Shown here: in pieces, positions 1 through 6,610 of the stretch
How positions within the stretch are numbered: position 1 is the first letter of the stretch
Layout of the letters: each line of letters begins with the position of its first letter
NCBI GenBank assembly: GCA_902490365.1
Contig: CABUDQ010000006.1
Span: forward strand, 1-54,612
Source of the DNA: an uncultured Collinsella sp.
GTDB lineage: Bacteria; Actinomycetota; Coriobacteriia; Coriobacteriales; Coriobacteriaceae
Reading direction: 5' to 3'
DNA: 54,612 nucleotides
Notes under the pieces: generated by a model
What the model was told of the DNA's origin: nothing
The model's database searches: none
Seen by the model: only the letters and a program-made list of their open reading frames with translations
Position numbers and translations under genes: made by a program

Positions 1-47
1 GACCACCGAGATCTACACTCTTTCCCTACACGACGCTCTTCCGATCT
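1..47 (+). other. Illumina sequencing adapter (contig-end artefact)
   Basis: The first 47 bases match the 3' part of the Illumina TruSeq universal/P5 adapter, ending in the familiar GCTCTTCCGATCT. This is library sequence left on reads and carried into the assembly, not genomic DNA. Genomic sequence starts at about base 48, inside or beside a hairpin. Confidence 0.97.
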
Positions 48-48
48 T

Positions 49-91
49 GAAAGAACCCCCGCTGCGCACTTCGTGCGGCGGGGGTTCTTTC
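49..91. terminator. Strong hairpin, probable intrinsic terminator
   Basis: Arms 49-62 and 78-91 (GAAAGAACCCCCGC and its complement) pair over 14 bp, with an inner 5-bp stem around a TTC loop. The TTCTTTC edge could end transcription from either side. It may terminate the gene lying beyond the contig edge. From here to 308 I see only another small hairpin near 118-141 and no convincing gene. Confidence 0.6.
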
Positions 92-308
92 GTCCTGCGG
101 AATGCGCTGGGAAGTTACCCCATGCGGCCAGCTGCGGGGTCTTTGTTGCGCTCGAGCAAGCAACCCAACATATATATCTGAATTTAAATGGGATGGGCGC
201 TTTGTTGCGATGGGCCTTGAGAGACGGGCGGCACTTTGGGTAGGCTCGATGCCTTGGGGTGGAGCGGCGCCTTGAGATGGGGGTTGCGCTTTGGGGCTGA
301 GCGGGTAC

Positions 309-848
309 TTAGTTGAAGAGGGGCGCTATGGCTGAGAGGTAGTTTTTGGCTACGTTGGCTTTGTTGGCTTCGAAGTTGTGCCAGGCCCACCATTGGACCA
401 TTCCTACGAAGCTTGAGGCTATGTGGTGTAGTAGGAAGCTTCGGTCCATGGTGGCGGCGGGGCCGTTTGGGTCGGTGGGGACGGTTTCGGCTGCTCGTGA
501 CATGATGGTCTTGCGTAAGCAGTCGGCGAAGACGCGTGAACCGGCGCCGGCTACGAGGGCTCGTACGCCCTGGCGGCGTTCCCAGAGGTTGTTGAGGATA
601 TGCTCGACTTGTACGAGCGGATCATCGAGCGGTGTGCCATCGTCGTCGAGGGCGTGGGTGCAGATGTCGCTCACGAGTTCGGACAGTAGGTCATCTTTGC
701 TCTTGAAGAGGCCGTAGAACGTGGCCCGACCCACATGGGCGCGAGCGATGATGTCGCCGACGGTGATCTTGCCGTAGTCCTCTTCGCGCAGCAGCTCGGA
801 GAACGCCGCGACGATGGCGGCGCGGCTTTTTGCCTTGCGGGCATCCAT
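309..848 (-). CDS. TetR/AcrR family transcriptional regulator
   Basis: A 179-residue protein with the TetR layout. The N-terminal helix-turn-helix (about residues 20-50, with TVGDIIARAHVGRATFYGLF) is followed by an all-helical ligand domain of unknown specificity. The start at 848 (MDARKAKSRAAI) is chosen because upstream codons in the same frame read Arg-rich shadow sequence from larC. It begins 2 bp after the larC stop, so it is probably the last gene of a larB-larC-tetR transcript and may control it. The ligand cannot be read from sequence. Confidence 0.85.
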   Translation of the reverse strand: MDARKAKSRAAIVAAFSELLREEDYGKITVGDIIARAHVGRATFYGLFKSKDDLLSELVSDICTHALDDDGTPLDDPLVQVEHILNNLWERRQGVRALVAGAGSRVFADCLRKTIMSRAAETVPTDPNGPAATMDRSFLLHHIASSFVGMVQWWAWHNFEANKANVAKNYLSAIAPLFN

Positions 849-850
849 AG

Positions 851-1768
851 CTATGCATCCACGTGAACAAGCAGGCAACGGAGCGTGCCAGAGCAGCCCT
901 CGTAGGGGCGCTTGCCAGCGCCGTAGCCGACGGCCTCGATGCGGTAGCGGGCTGGCAGGTGCTCGGACGTGCGCAGTGCGGCGACGATGGCGGCACCCGT
1001 GGGCGTCACGAGCTCGCCGGCGACCGGTGCGGGCGTGAGGGCGATATTGCCCGCCTGGCACAGGTTGACGACAGCGGGGACGGGAATGGGCATGAGACCG
1101 TGGGCACAGCGGATGGTACCGTGACCCTCAGAGAGCGACTCGACCACGATGTCCTCAATACCAAGGTCATCGAGGCAGATGGCGACAGAGCAGACGTCGA
1201 CGATGGAGTCGACGGCGCCCACCTCGTGGAACATGACGGTCTTGGGCGTTTTGCCGTGGGCCTTGGCCTCGGCGGCGGCGAGCGCGGTAAAGATTGCGAT
1301 CGCGCGACGCTTGGCGCCATCGCTTAGCTGCGAGCCATCGATGATGGCGGTGACGTCCGCCAAGGAACGGTGGTGATGGCCGTGGGCGTGATGGTGACCC
1401 TCGTGGCCATGACCGTGGGCCTCATGGTCATGCTCGTGGCAGTGCTCGTGTTCATGCTCGCCATGATTATGATGGTGGTGCTCATGCTCATGTGTGTGCT
1501 CGGCAGCTGCTTCGTTACCGTAGAGCCAGGCCATGTCGTGGTCGTGGTTCTCGAGCTCCTCTGCCAGCTGAACGTCAAAGTCGCAGGTGTCGATGCCATG
1601 CTTGTTTGCGCGTGTAACGGCAATCTCAAAGCCGTCGACCGGCAGCGTGGCGAGCTGGTCGCGCAGATGCTCCTCGCTGGCGCCCAGGTCGAGCAGGGCC
1701 GCGACGGTCATGTCGCCGCTGATGCCCGAGGTGCCGTCGATGATAAGCGTGTGCTGATGGTTGGACAT
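851..1768 (-). CDS. larC: LarC nickel insertion protein, N-terminal (LarC1) part only
   Basis: This 305-residue protein belongs to the LarC family, which inserts nickel into the nickel-pincer nucleotide cofactor of lactate racemase and related enzymes. It opens with DGTSGISGDM and has a very His-rich, probably nickel-binding stretch at about residues 92-135. It ends in the typical GYGAGKR...LR region (about residue 285 onward). Complete LarC proteins are around 400 residues, and the C-terminal CTP-binding LarC2 domain is absent; the next gene starts 2 bp later. In Lactobacillus, LarC1 and LarC2 are joined by a frameshift, but no LarC2 reading frame is seen here. AAGGAG lies just before the start and overlaps the larB stop. 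Confidence 0.85.
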   Translation of the reverse strand: MSNHQHTLIIDGTSGISGDMTVAALLDLGASEEHLRDQLATLPVDGFEIAVTRANKHGIDTCDFDVQLAEELENHDHDMAWLYGNEAAAEHTHEHEHHHHNHGEHEHEHCHEHDHEAHGHGHEGHHHAHGHHHRSLADVTAIIDGSQLSDGAKRRAIAIFTALAAAEAKAHGKTPKTVMFHEVGAVDSIVDVCSVAICLDDLGIEDIVVESLSEGHGTIRCAHGLMPIPVPAVVNLCQAGNIALTPAPVAGELVTPTGAAIVAALRTSEHLPARYRIEAVGYGAGKRPYEGCSGTLRCLLVHVDA

Positions 1769-1778
1769 GAAATGCTCC

Positions 1779-2561
1779 TTAGCGGGCGCAGGACGTGCCG
1801 GCGCTCAGATGATTGATAAGACTTGCCTGATAGGCGGCGCCAAAGCCGTTGTCGATATTGACGACCGAAACGCCGCTGGCGCAGGAGTTGAGCATGGCGA
1901 GCAGTGCGGCCATGCCGCCAAAGTTCGCGCCATAGCCCACGCTGGTGGGGACGGCGATGACCGGACAGCTCACAAGGCCTCCGATGACGCTCGCCAGGGC
2001 GCCCTCCATGCCGGCGATGGCGATGACCACCTGCGCCTGGGCAAGTTCCTCAGCATGAGCGAGCAGGCGGTGCAGGCCGGCGACACCCACGTCGTAGAGG
2101 CGATCGACCTCGTTGCCGTAGAACTCGGCCGTCAACGCGGCTTCCTCGGCAACGGGCAGGTCGCTCGTGCCGGCGCAGGCGACGACGATGCGTCCGTTGC
2201 CGTTGGGGGAGGGCTTGCCACCCACCAGGGCGAGCTGGGCGTCCGGGACATATCCCAGGTCGATGCCGTTGCCGAGGAGCTCCGAGGTGCGGGCTGCCTT
2301 TTCGTCGTCCAGGCGCGTGACCAGGATGCGCTCCTGGCCGGCATCGAGTAATGCTTTGATAATGGCGGCAATTTGCTCGGCGGTTTTACCGGCGCCGTAG
2401 ACAACTTCGCCGGCTCCCTGGCGCACCCCGCGCGAAAGGTCTAGCTGCGCAAAGCCCAAATCGGCGGTCGGAGCCGTCTGGATGCGCGTGAGGGCGTCGG
2501 CAGGGGTGACTGCTCCGCTGGCAACATCGCTCAGCAGCTGCTCTAGATCTCGCTTATCCAT
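1779..2561 (-). CDS. larB: LarB, nickel-pincer cofactor biosynthesis carboxylase/hydrolase
   Basis: A 260-residue protein with the PurE-like (AIR carboxylase-like) C-terminal half typical of LarB, including AGTSDLPVAEEA at about 160 and a glycine-rich GMEGALASVIGGL segment. LarB carboxylates and hydrolyses nicotinic acid adenine dinucleotide, the first step of the pincer cofactor. The start at MDKRDLEQLL (2561) is preferred over an ATG 11 codons upstream because conserved sequence begins there. larC follows after 10 bp. larE and larA are not in this window, so the pathway must be completed elsewhere or be incomplete. Confidence 0.88.
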   Translation of the reverse strand: MDKRDLEQLLSDVASGAVTPADALTRIQTAPTADLGFAQLDLSRGVRQGAGEVVYGAGKTAEQIAAIIKALLDAGQERILVTRLDDEKAARTSELLGNGIDLGYVPDAQLALVGGKPSPNGNGRIVVACAGTSDLPVAEEAALTAEFYGNEVDRLYDVGVAGLHRLLAHAEELAQAQVVIAIAGMEGALASVIGGLVSCPVIAVPTSVGYGANFGGMAALLAMLNSCASGVSVVNIDNGFGAAYQASLINHLSAGTSCAR

Positions 2562-2675
2562 ATATGTTCCCTTCGACGGCGCAAAGTTTAGCACTCAAAG
2601 GGTATGTTTCCGAACACTAAGACAGAATTGTTCGGAAACTATAGGACAGACTGATTCAATTGCTAGACGGATTGG

Positions 2676-3311
2676 CTAGTCGCGCAGGATGATGTCCATG
2701 GCGAGCATCAGATTGCGCTCGTCGATGGCAAACGGGGCGGCCTCGCGCGTCTTGGGCTTGGCACAAAACGCGATGCCCGTGCCCGCGGCCTGAATCATGG
2801 GGATGTCGTTGGCACCGTCGCCAATCGCGACGGTGTGGGCCATATCGACGCCGCACTCAACTGCCCAGTCCAGCAGCTGGATGAGCTTGGACTCCTTGGT
2901 CACAATGTCGGCAGCCAACTTACCGGTGAGCTTGCCGTCCACGACCTCCAGACGATTGGCCAGGCAGAAGTCGATACCCGCGGCAGCCACGATCTTGTCA
3001 GCGACCTCGTGGAAACCGCCGCTCACCACGCCGACCTTCCAGCCCTTGCTGTGCGCCGAGCGCACAAGCTCCAACGCGCCGGGGGTAAATGTCACGCGCT
3101 CAAAGGTGCGCTCGAACACGCTCTCGTCCAGGCCGGCGAGCAGCCCCACGCGCTCCTCGAGCGCCTGCTTAAAGTCGAGCTCGCCGCGCATGGCGCGTTC
3201 GGTGATCTGTGCCACCTGCTCGCCCACGCCGGCCTCTTCGCCCAACAGGTCGATGACCTCCTGGTTGATGAGCGTGGAGTCGATATCCATAACGATGAGG
3301 CGTGCAGTCAT
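2676..3311 (-). CDS. serB: Phosphoserine phosphatase
   Basis: A 211-residue HAD-superfamily enzyme that hydrolyses O-phosphoserine to serine, the last step of serine synthesis. It starts at MTARLIVMDIDSTL, with the nucleophile motif DxDST at residues 9-13. A VVSGGF motif in the middle and GDGAND near residue 165 complete the HAD set. The N-terminal ACT domain found in some SerB proteins is absent, so this is the short form. It lies upstream of larB on the same strand with a 114-bp gap, and divergent from aspS across 256 bp. Confidence 0.88.
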   Translation of the reverse strand: MTARLIVMDIDSTLINQEVIDLLGEEAGVGEQVAQITERAMRGELDFKQALEERVGLLAGLDESVFERTFERVTFTPGALELVRSAHSKGWKVGVVSGGFHEVADKIVAAAGIDFCLANRLEVVDGKLTGKLAADIVTKESKLIQLLDWAVECGVDMAHTVAIGDGANDIPMIQAAGTGIAFCAKPKTREAAPFAIDERNLMLAMDIILRD

Positions 3312-3567
3312 GGCGGGCCTTTCCGAGTGCTGTTTTATTGGGGCATATTGTCGCACGTGACGAGCGCGGGCGGGTGCCGCGGCGCGTCAATTGTTTCGTC
3401 TCCGTCAAGTCTTTGGGCAGGAGCCACTTTTTCGCGGCACATCGACGCGAGTGCGATAAGATAGAACGCCATGTCTGGCTGCGCGGTTTACGCAGGCTGG
3501 GCAAATCTGTACGACGCCGCCCGGAACGACACGGGGCGGCACAGATCCATAAAGGAGGATCACTGGT

Positions 3568-5355
3568 ATGAGCCAGACCCGTCCCATCGATGAGCATTCC
3601 ATGCACACCCGTACCTGCGGCGAGCTTCGCTTCGAGAACGTGGGCGAAGAGGTCACCCTCACCGGTTGGGTGAGCCGTCGCCGCGACCACGGCGGCCTTA
3701 TCTTCTGCGACCTTCGCGACCGCGAGGGCATCACGCAGCTCACCTTCGACCCCGAGCACTCCGACGGCGATGCCTTTAAGATCGCCGAGACCATGCGTCC
3801 CGAGTGGCCCATCAAGATTCACGGCGTCGTGCGCGCCCGTGGCGAGGAGACCACCAACACCAAGCTCGCGACCGGCGAGATCGAGGTCCTGACCGACCAC
3901 GCCGAGGTGCTCAACACGTCCGTCACCCCGCCGTTCCAAATCGAGGACGGCATCGAGACCAGCGAGGACACCCGCCTGCGCTATCGCTATCTGGACCTTC
4001 GTCGTCCCGAGATGATGGCCAACCTCAAGCTGCGCTCCGACTTTACCTTTGCCATTCGCGAGGCGTTGCACAACCGTGAGTTCATGGAGGTCGAGACGCC
4101 CTCCCTGTTCAAGTCTACGCCCGAGGGCGCCCGCGACTTCATCGTCCCCAGCCGCATCCAGCCGGGCAACTTCTACGCCCTGCCGCAGTCCCCGCAGCTC
4201 CTGAAGCAGCTGCTTATGGTCGGTGGCGTCGAGCGCTACTACCAGGTTGCCAAGTGCTTCCGCGACGAGGACTTGCGTGCCGACCGTCAGCCCGAGTTCA
4301 CCCAGGTCGATATTGAGATGTCCTTCGTGGACCAGAATGACGTCATGAGCGCGCTCGAAGAGGTCCTGGCCGACGCCTTTGGCCGCATGGGTGTCGAGAT
4401 GCCCACGCCGCTGCGTCGCATGAACTACTGGGAGGCCATGGACACCTATGGCTCCGACAAGCCCGATACCCGCTATGGCATGCACTTGGTCGACCTGACC
4501 GACATCTTCGCCAACTCCAAGTTCAAGGTCTTTGCGACTGCCGCAAACGAGGAGGGCTCTGTCGTCAAGGCTATCAACGCCAAGGGCGCCGGTGCCTGGG
4601 CACGTGCCAAGATCGATAAGCTCGCCGGCGTGGCCTCCACGTTTGGTGCCAAGGGCCTGGCCTGGATCGCCTTCCGCGAGGACGGCTCCATCAACAGCCC
4701 CATCGTCAAGTTCTTCTCGGACGAGGAGATGGCCGCTCTGCGCGAGCGCATGGACGTCGAGCCCGGCGACCTTGTGATGTTCGCCGCCGGCCCGCGCCTG
4801 CTCTCCGACGAGATCCTGGGCGGCATGCGTTCCCACATGGCCAACGCGCTCGAGATCAAGCGCGAGGGCCACGACTTCCTGTGGGTCGTCAACTTCCCGC
4901 TGTTCCACTGGGATGAGGACCGCAAGGCCTACGCTGCCGAGCACCAGCCCTTCACCCTGCCGACCGAGACCGACATCGCCAAGATCGAGGCCGACCCGCT
5001 GGCAGCCGGTTCGTGCACCTACGACTTTGTCATGGACGGCTTTGAGGCCGGCGGCGGCGGTATGCGTATCCACAACGCCGAGATGCAGATGTCCATGCTC
5101 AAGCTCCTGGGCTTTACCGAGGAGCGTGCCGAGTCTCAGTTCGGCTTCCTCATGGAGGCCCTCAAGTTTGGTGCGCCCCCGATGGGCGGTTTCGCTCTGG
5201 GCCTGGACCGCGTGTGCATGCTGCTCACCGGTTCCGACTCCATCCGCGACGTCATGGCGTTCCCCAAGACGGCCAGCGGCTCCGACCTCATGTCGGGCGC
5301 TCCGAGTGCCGTTAGCGGCGCCCAGCTCAAGGACGTCAGCCTGCGCCTGATGTAG
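3568..5355 (+). CDS. aspS: Aspartyl-tRNA synthetase, bacterial type, possibly non-discriminating
   Basis: A 595-residue class II synthetase. The order is an N-terminal anticodon-binding OB fold (about 15-120), catalytic core with motif 2 FRDEDLRADRQPEFTQ (about 217), the bacterial GAD insertion, and motif 3 GLDRVCML near 535. AAAGGAGG stands 9 bp before the chosen ATG; an internal Met at codon 12 is a weaker alternative. Residue 41 is His in RRRDH, the residue associated with relaxed tRNA choice in Pseudomonas AspRS. With gatC/gatA at the end of the window, the enzyme may also charge tRNA-Asn for later transamidation; this is inference. Confidence 0.95.
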   Translation: MSQTRPIDEHSMHTRTCGELRFENVGEEVTLTGWVSRRRDHGGLIFCDLRDREGITQLTFDPEHSDGDAFKIAETMRPEWPIKIHGVVRARGEETTNTKLATGEIEVLTDHAEVLNTSVTPPFQIEDGIETSEDTRLRYRYLDLRRPEMMANLKLRSDFTFAIREALHNREFMEVETPSLFKSTPEGARDFIVPSRIQPGNFYALPQSPQLLKQLLMVGGVERYYQVAKCFRDEDLRADRQPEFTQVDIEMSFVDQNDVMSALEEVLADAFGRMGVEMPTPLRRMNYWEAMDTYGSDKPDTRYGMHLVDLTDIFANSKFKVFATAANEEGSVVKAINAKGAGAWARAKIDKLAGVASTFGAKGLAWIAFREDGSINSPIVKFFSDEEMAALRERMDVEPGDLVMFAAGPRLLSDEILGGMRSHMANALEIKREGHDFLWVVNFPLFHWDEDRKAYAAEHQPFTLPTETDIAKIEADPLAAGSCTYDFVMDGFEAGGGGMRIHNAEMQMSMLKLLGFTEERAESQFGFLMEALKFGAPPMGGFALGLDRVCMLLTGSDSIRDVMAFPKTASGSDLMSGAPSAVSGAQLKDVSLRLM

Positions 5356-5379
5356 GCAAGCGGCTACCTATTGCCTGTA

Positions 5380-5413
5380 ACGAGGGAAGGACGTGTGCCT
5401 TCCCTCGTTTTTT
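5380..5413 (+). terminator. Intrinsic terminator of aspS
   Basis: An 11-bp stem (ACGAGGGAAGG, 5380-5390, with 5398-5408) closes a short loop and runs into a T6 tract, 24 bp after the aspS stop. Confidence 0.9.
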
Positions 5414-5498
5414 GTGGGACGGGGGTGCGCCGGTAACGTACAATAACTATCACGTGGCTGGGTTTGCCGGCCGAATGTGCGACGTCGTGGGAGGGGAC

Positions 5499-5747
5499 AT
5501 GGTCGAGTTTACAAAGACGATTAAAGATCCGTTGGGATTGCATGCCCGCCCGGTTGCGCTGCTCTACGACATCATTGCCAAGCATCGTAGCAACGTATCG
5601 GTCAGCATCGGCGATCGCCATACCGACGGCCGCGATGTGATGGGGCTCATGGCTCTCTACGGCGAATGTGGCGAAGACATCGTGTTCCGCGTTTCGGGCG
5701 TGGATGAGGCCTCCTGCGTCACATCGATCAGAAACCTCTCGCTCTAA
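5499..5747 (+). CDS. HPr-like phosphocarrier with Asp at position 46
   Basis: An 82-residue HPr-fold protein, the usual HPr length. His15 in GLHARP is the residue phosphorylated by enzyme I in the PTS. Counting from the chosen ATG (GGAGGGG just upstream), residue 46 is Asp in GRDVMGLMAL, where HPr proteins normally have the regulatory Ser46 of a (K)SIMG motif. This mimics phosphoserine and would prevent control by HPr kinase. It may be the general PTS phosphocarrier, or a paralogue resembling Crh/NPr-type regulators but keeping His15. It stands alone between two terminators. Confidence 0.88.
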   Translation: MVEFTKTIKDPLGLHARPVALLYDIIAKHRSNVSVSIGDRHTDGRDVMGLMALYGECGEDIVFRVSGVDEASCVTSIRNLSL

Positions 5748-5760
5748 CCTCAACAATGTG

Positions 5761-5782
5761 ACAAGGGGACAGGCCCCTTTGT
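5761..5782. repeat. AAGGGGACAGG-type palindrome (repeat family 1, short form)
   Basis: ACAAGGGGACAGGCCCCTTTGT-like palindrome, 13 bp after the HPr stop. It resembles the core of the longer CCACCACAAAGGGG(A/C)CAGGCACCTTTGTGG repeats seen elsewhere in this window, but lacks the CCACC/GGTGG outer arms. Confidence 0.5.
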
Positions 5783-5801
5783 TGCATAAATTGGTATGAC
5801 A

Positions 5802-5840
5802 AGGCACCGCAAAGAGATGGTCTTTGCGGTGCCTCTTTTG
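5802..5840 (+). terminator. Intrinsic terminator after HPr
   Basis: A perfect 14-bp stem (AGGCACCGCAAAGA at 5802-5815 with 5821-5834), 5-base loop and a CTTTTGTTT tail. Confidence 0.9.
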
Positions 5841-5887
5841 TTTCGTATAGGAAACTTTTTCGAAAACTGAATGAGGACCCTTTCCAA

Positions 5888-5939
5888 AAAGTTAACCACG
5901 TGTTAGTTTACTAAAGCGAACATAGACGTGGCTAACTTT
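5888..5939. promoter_or_regulatory. Inverted repeat upstream of feo operon, candidate iron-responsive operator
   Basis: Arms AAAGTTAACCACGT (5888-5901) and ACGTGGCTAACTTT (5926-5939) are complementary at 13 of 14 positions, with TTAGTTTACTAAAG between. GTTA(A/G)/CTAAC half sites recur at 6516-6535. DtxR/IdeR-type iron regulators bind sites built of GTTAG/CTAAC halves, though with tighter spacing. Assignment to a regulator is inference. Confidence 0.5.
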
Positions 5940-5983
5940 AACCGCGCCGATGTTGAGGACGAACTGACGTAAGGAGCTCACTC

Positions 5984-6226
5984 ATGTCTTGCGGACCGCA
6001 GATGCCGGCTATGCCGCTTTCGATGGTAAAGGCGGGCGAAACCGTGCGCGTGTCTCGTGTAAAGGGTAATGAGGACATGAAGCACCACCTCAAGGACCTC
6101 GGCTTTGTCGAGGGCAGCGAGATCCACGTGGTGAGCTCGAGTGGCGCCAACATCATCGTCACGGTGCTGGGCGCACGCTTTGGCATCGATTCCAAGGTCG
6201 CCATGCATATCATGACCGTCGGTTAG
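5984..6226 (+). CDS. feoA: FeoA domain protein, first copy
   Basis: An 80-residue SH3-like FeoA protein that supports FeoB-driven ferrous iron uptake at the cytoplasmic face. Recognisable are the opening MPLSMVKAGE, the central LKDLGFVEGSEIHVV and a closing segment around LGARFGID. It starts with a short Cys/Pro/Met extension (MSCGPQMPAM). A second feoA follows 39 bp later and feoB after that, all on the plus strand with no terminator between, so they form one operon. Confidence 0.9.
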   Translation: MSCGPQMPAMPLSMVKAGETVRVSRVKGNEDMKHHLKDLGFVEGSEIHVVSSSGANIIVTVLGARFGIDSKVAMHIMTVG

Positions 6227-6265
6227 TCTGCAGCATTCTGTAAAAACTGAAAGGGGGACAAGTAA

Positions 6266-6487
6266 ATGAAGACGTTGGGTGACGTTAAGGTGGGCGAGAG
6301 CTCTACCATCGTCAAGCTTCACGGTGAGGGCGCGCTGCGCCGCCACCTCATGGACCTGGGGCTCATCAAGGGCACTTCGTTCAAGGTCGTAAAGGTTGCA
6401 CCGCTCGGTGATCCGGTCGAGATCAACGTGCGCGGCTACGAGCTTTCCATCCGCAAGGAGGAGGCTGCCGTCGTCGAGGTCCAGTAA
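6266..6487 (+). CDS. feoA: FeoA domain protein, second copy
   Basis: A 73-residue FeoA-like protein with the family's LMDLGLIKGTSFKVV core and a C-terminal NVRGYELSIRKEEA segment. It is preceded by AAAGGGGGA and lies 123 bp before feoB. Two tandem small FeoA proteins ahead of feoB occur in several anaerobic Gram-positives. The two copies differ clearly in sequence, so they are probably not interchangeable. Confidence 0.92.
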   Translation: MKTLGDVKVGESSTIVKLHGEGALRRHLMDLGLIKGTSFKVVKVAPLGDPVEINVRGYELSIRKEEAAVVEVQ

Positions 6488-6515
6488 GGGCCGACGGCGA
6501 ATATTTCTGCAGATA

Positions 6516-6535
6516 AAGTTAGGATTTTCTAACTT
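6516..6535. promoter_or_regulatory. Palindrome AAGTTAG-N6-CTAACTT before feoB
   Basis: Perfect 7-bp arms with a 6-bp centre (GATTTT), 75 bp before the feoB start. It shares GTTAG/CTAAC half sites with the larger inverted repeat upstream of the first feoA. A candidate internal operator or promoter site for iron-dependent control. Confidence 0.5.
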
Positions 6536-6610
6536 AAACTTGCAACGTTGAAGCACATTATCCAGCCCGCGCGGAGAAAGCAGCGCAGGCACACAAGGAA
6601 GAAGGATTGA

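Noticed and set aside
1370..1816. Plus-strand hydrophobic frame opposite larC
   Set aside because: It is the antisense of the His-rich stretch (CAT/CAC give ATG/GTG), which creates a false Met/Val-rich membrane protein.
3169..5073. 634-codon open frame on the minus strand opposite aspS
   Set aside because: GC-rich codon bias keeps the antisense frame of real genes open. Its sequence is rich in Gly, Leu, Val, His and Asp with no family motif, and aspS on the plus strand is certain.
6488..6610. A third small feo gene between feoA and feoB
   Set aside because: No open frame with a ribosome site; only the GTTAG/CTAAC palindrome is seen.
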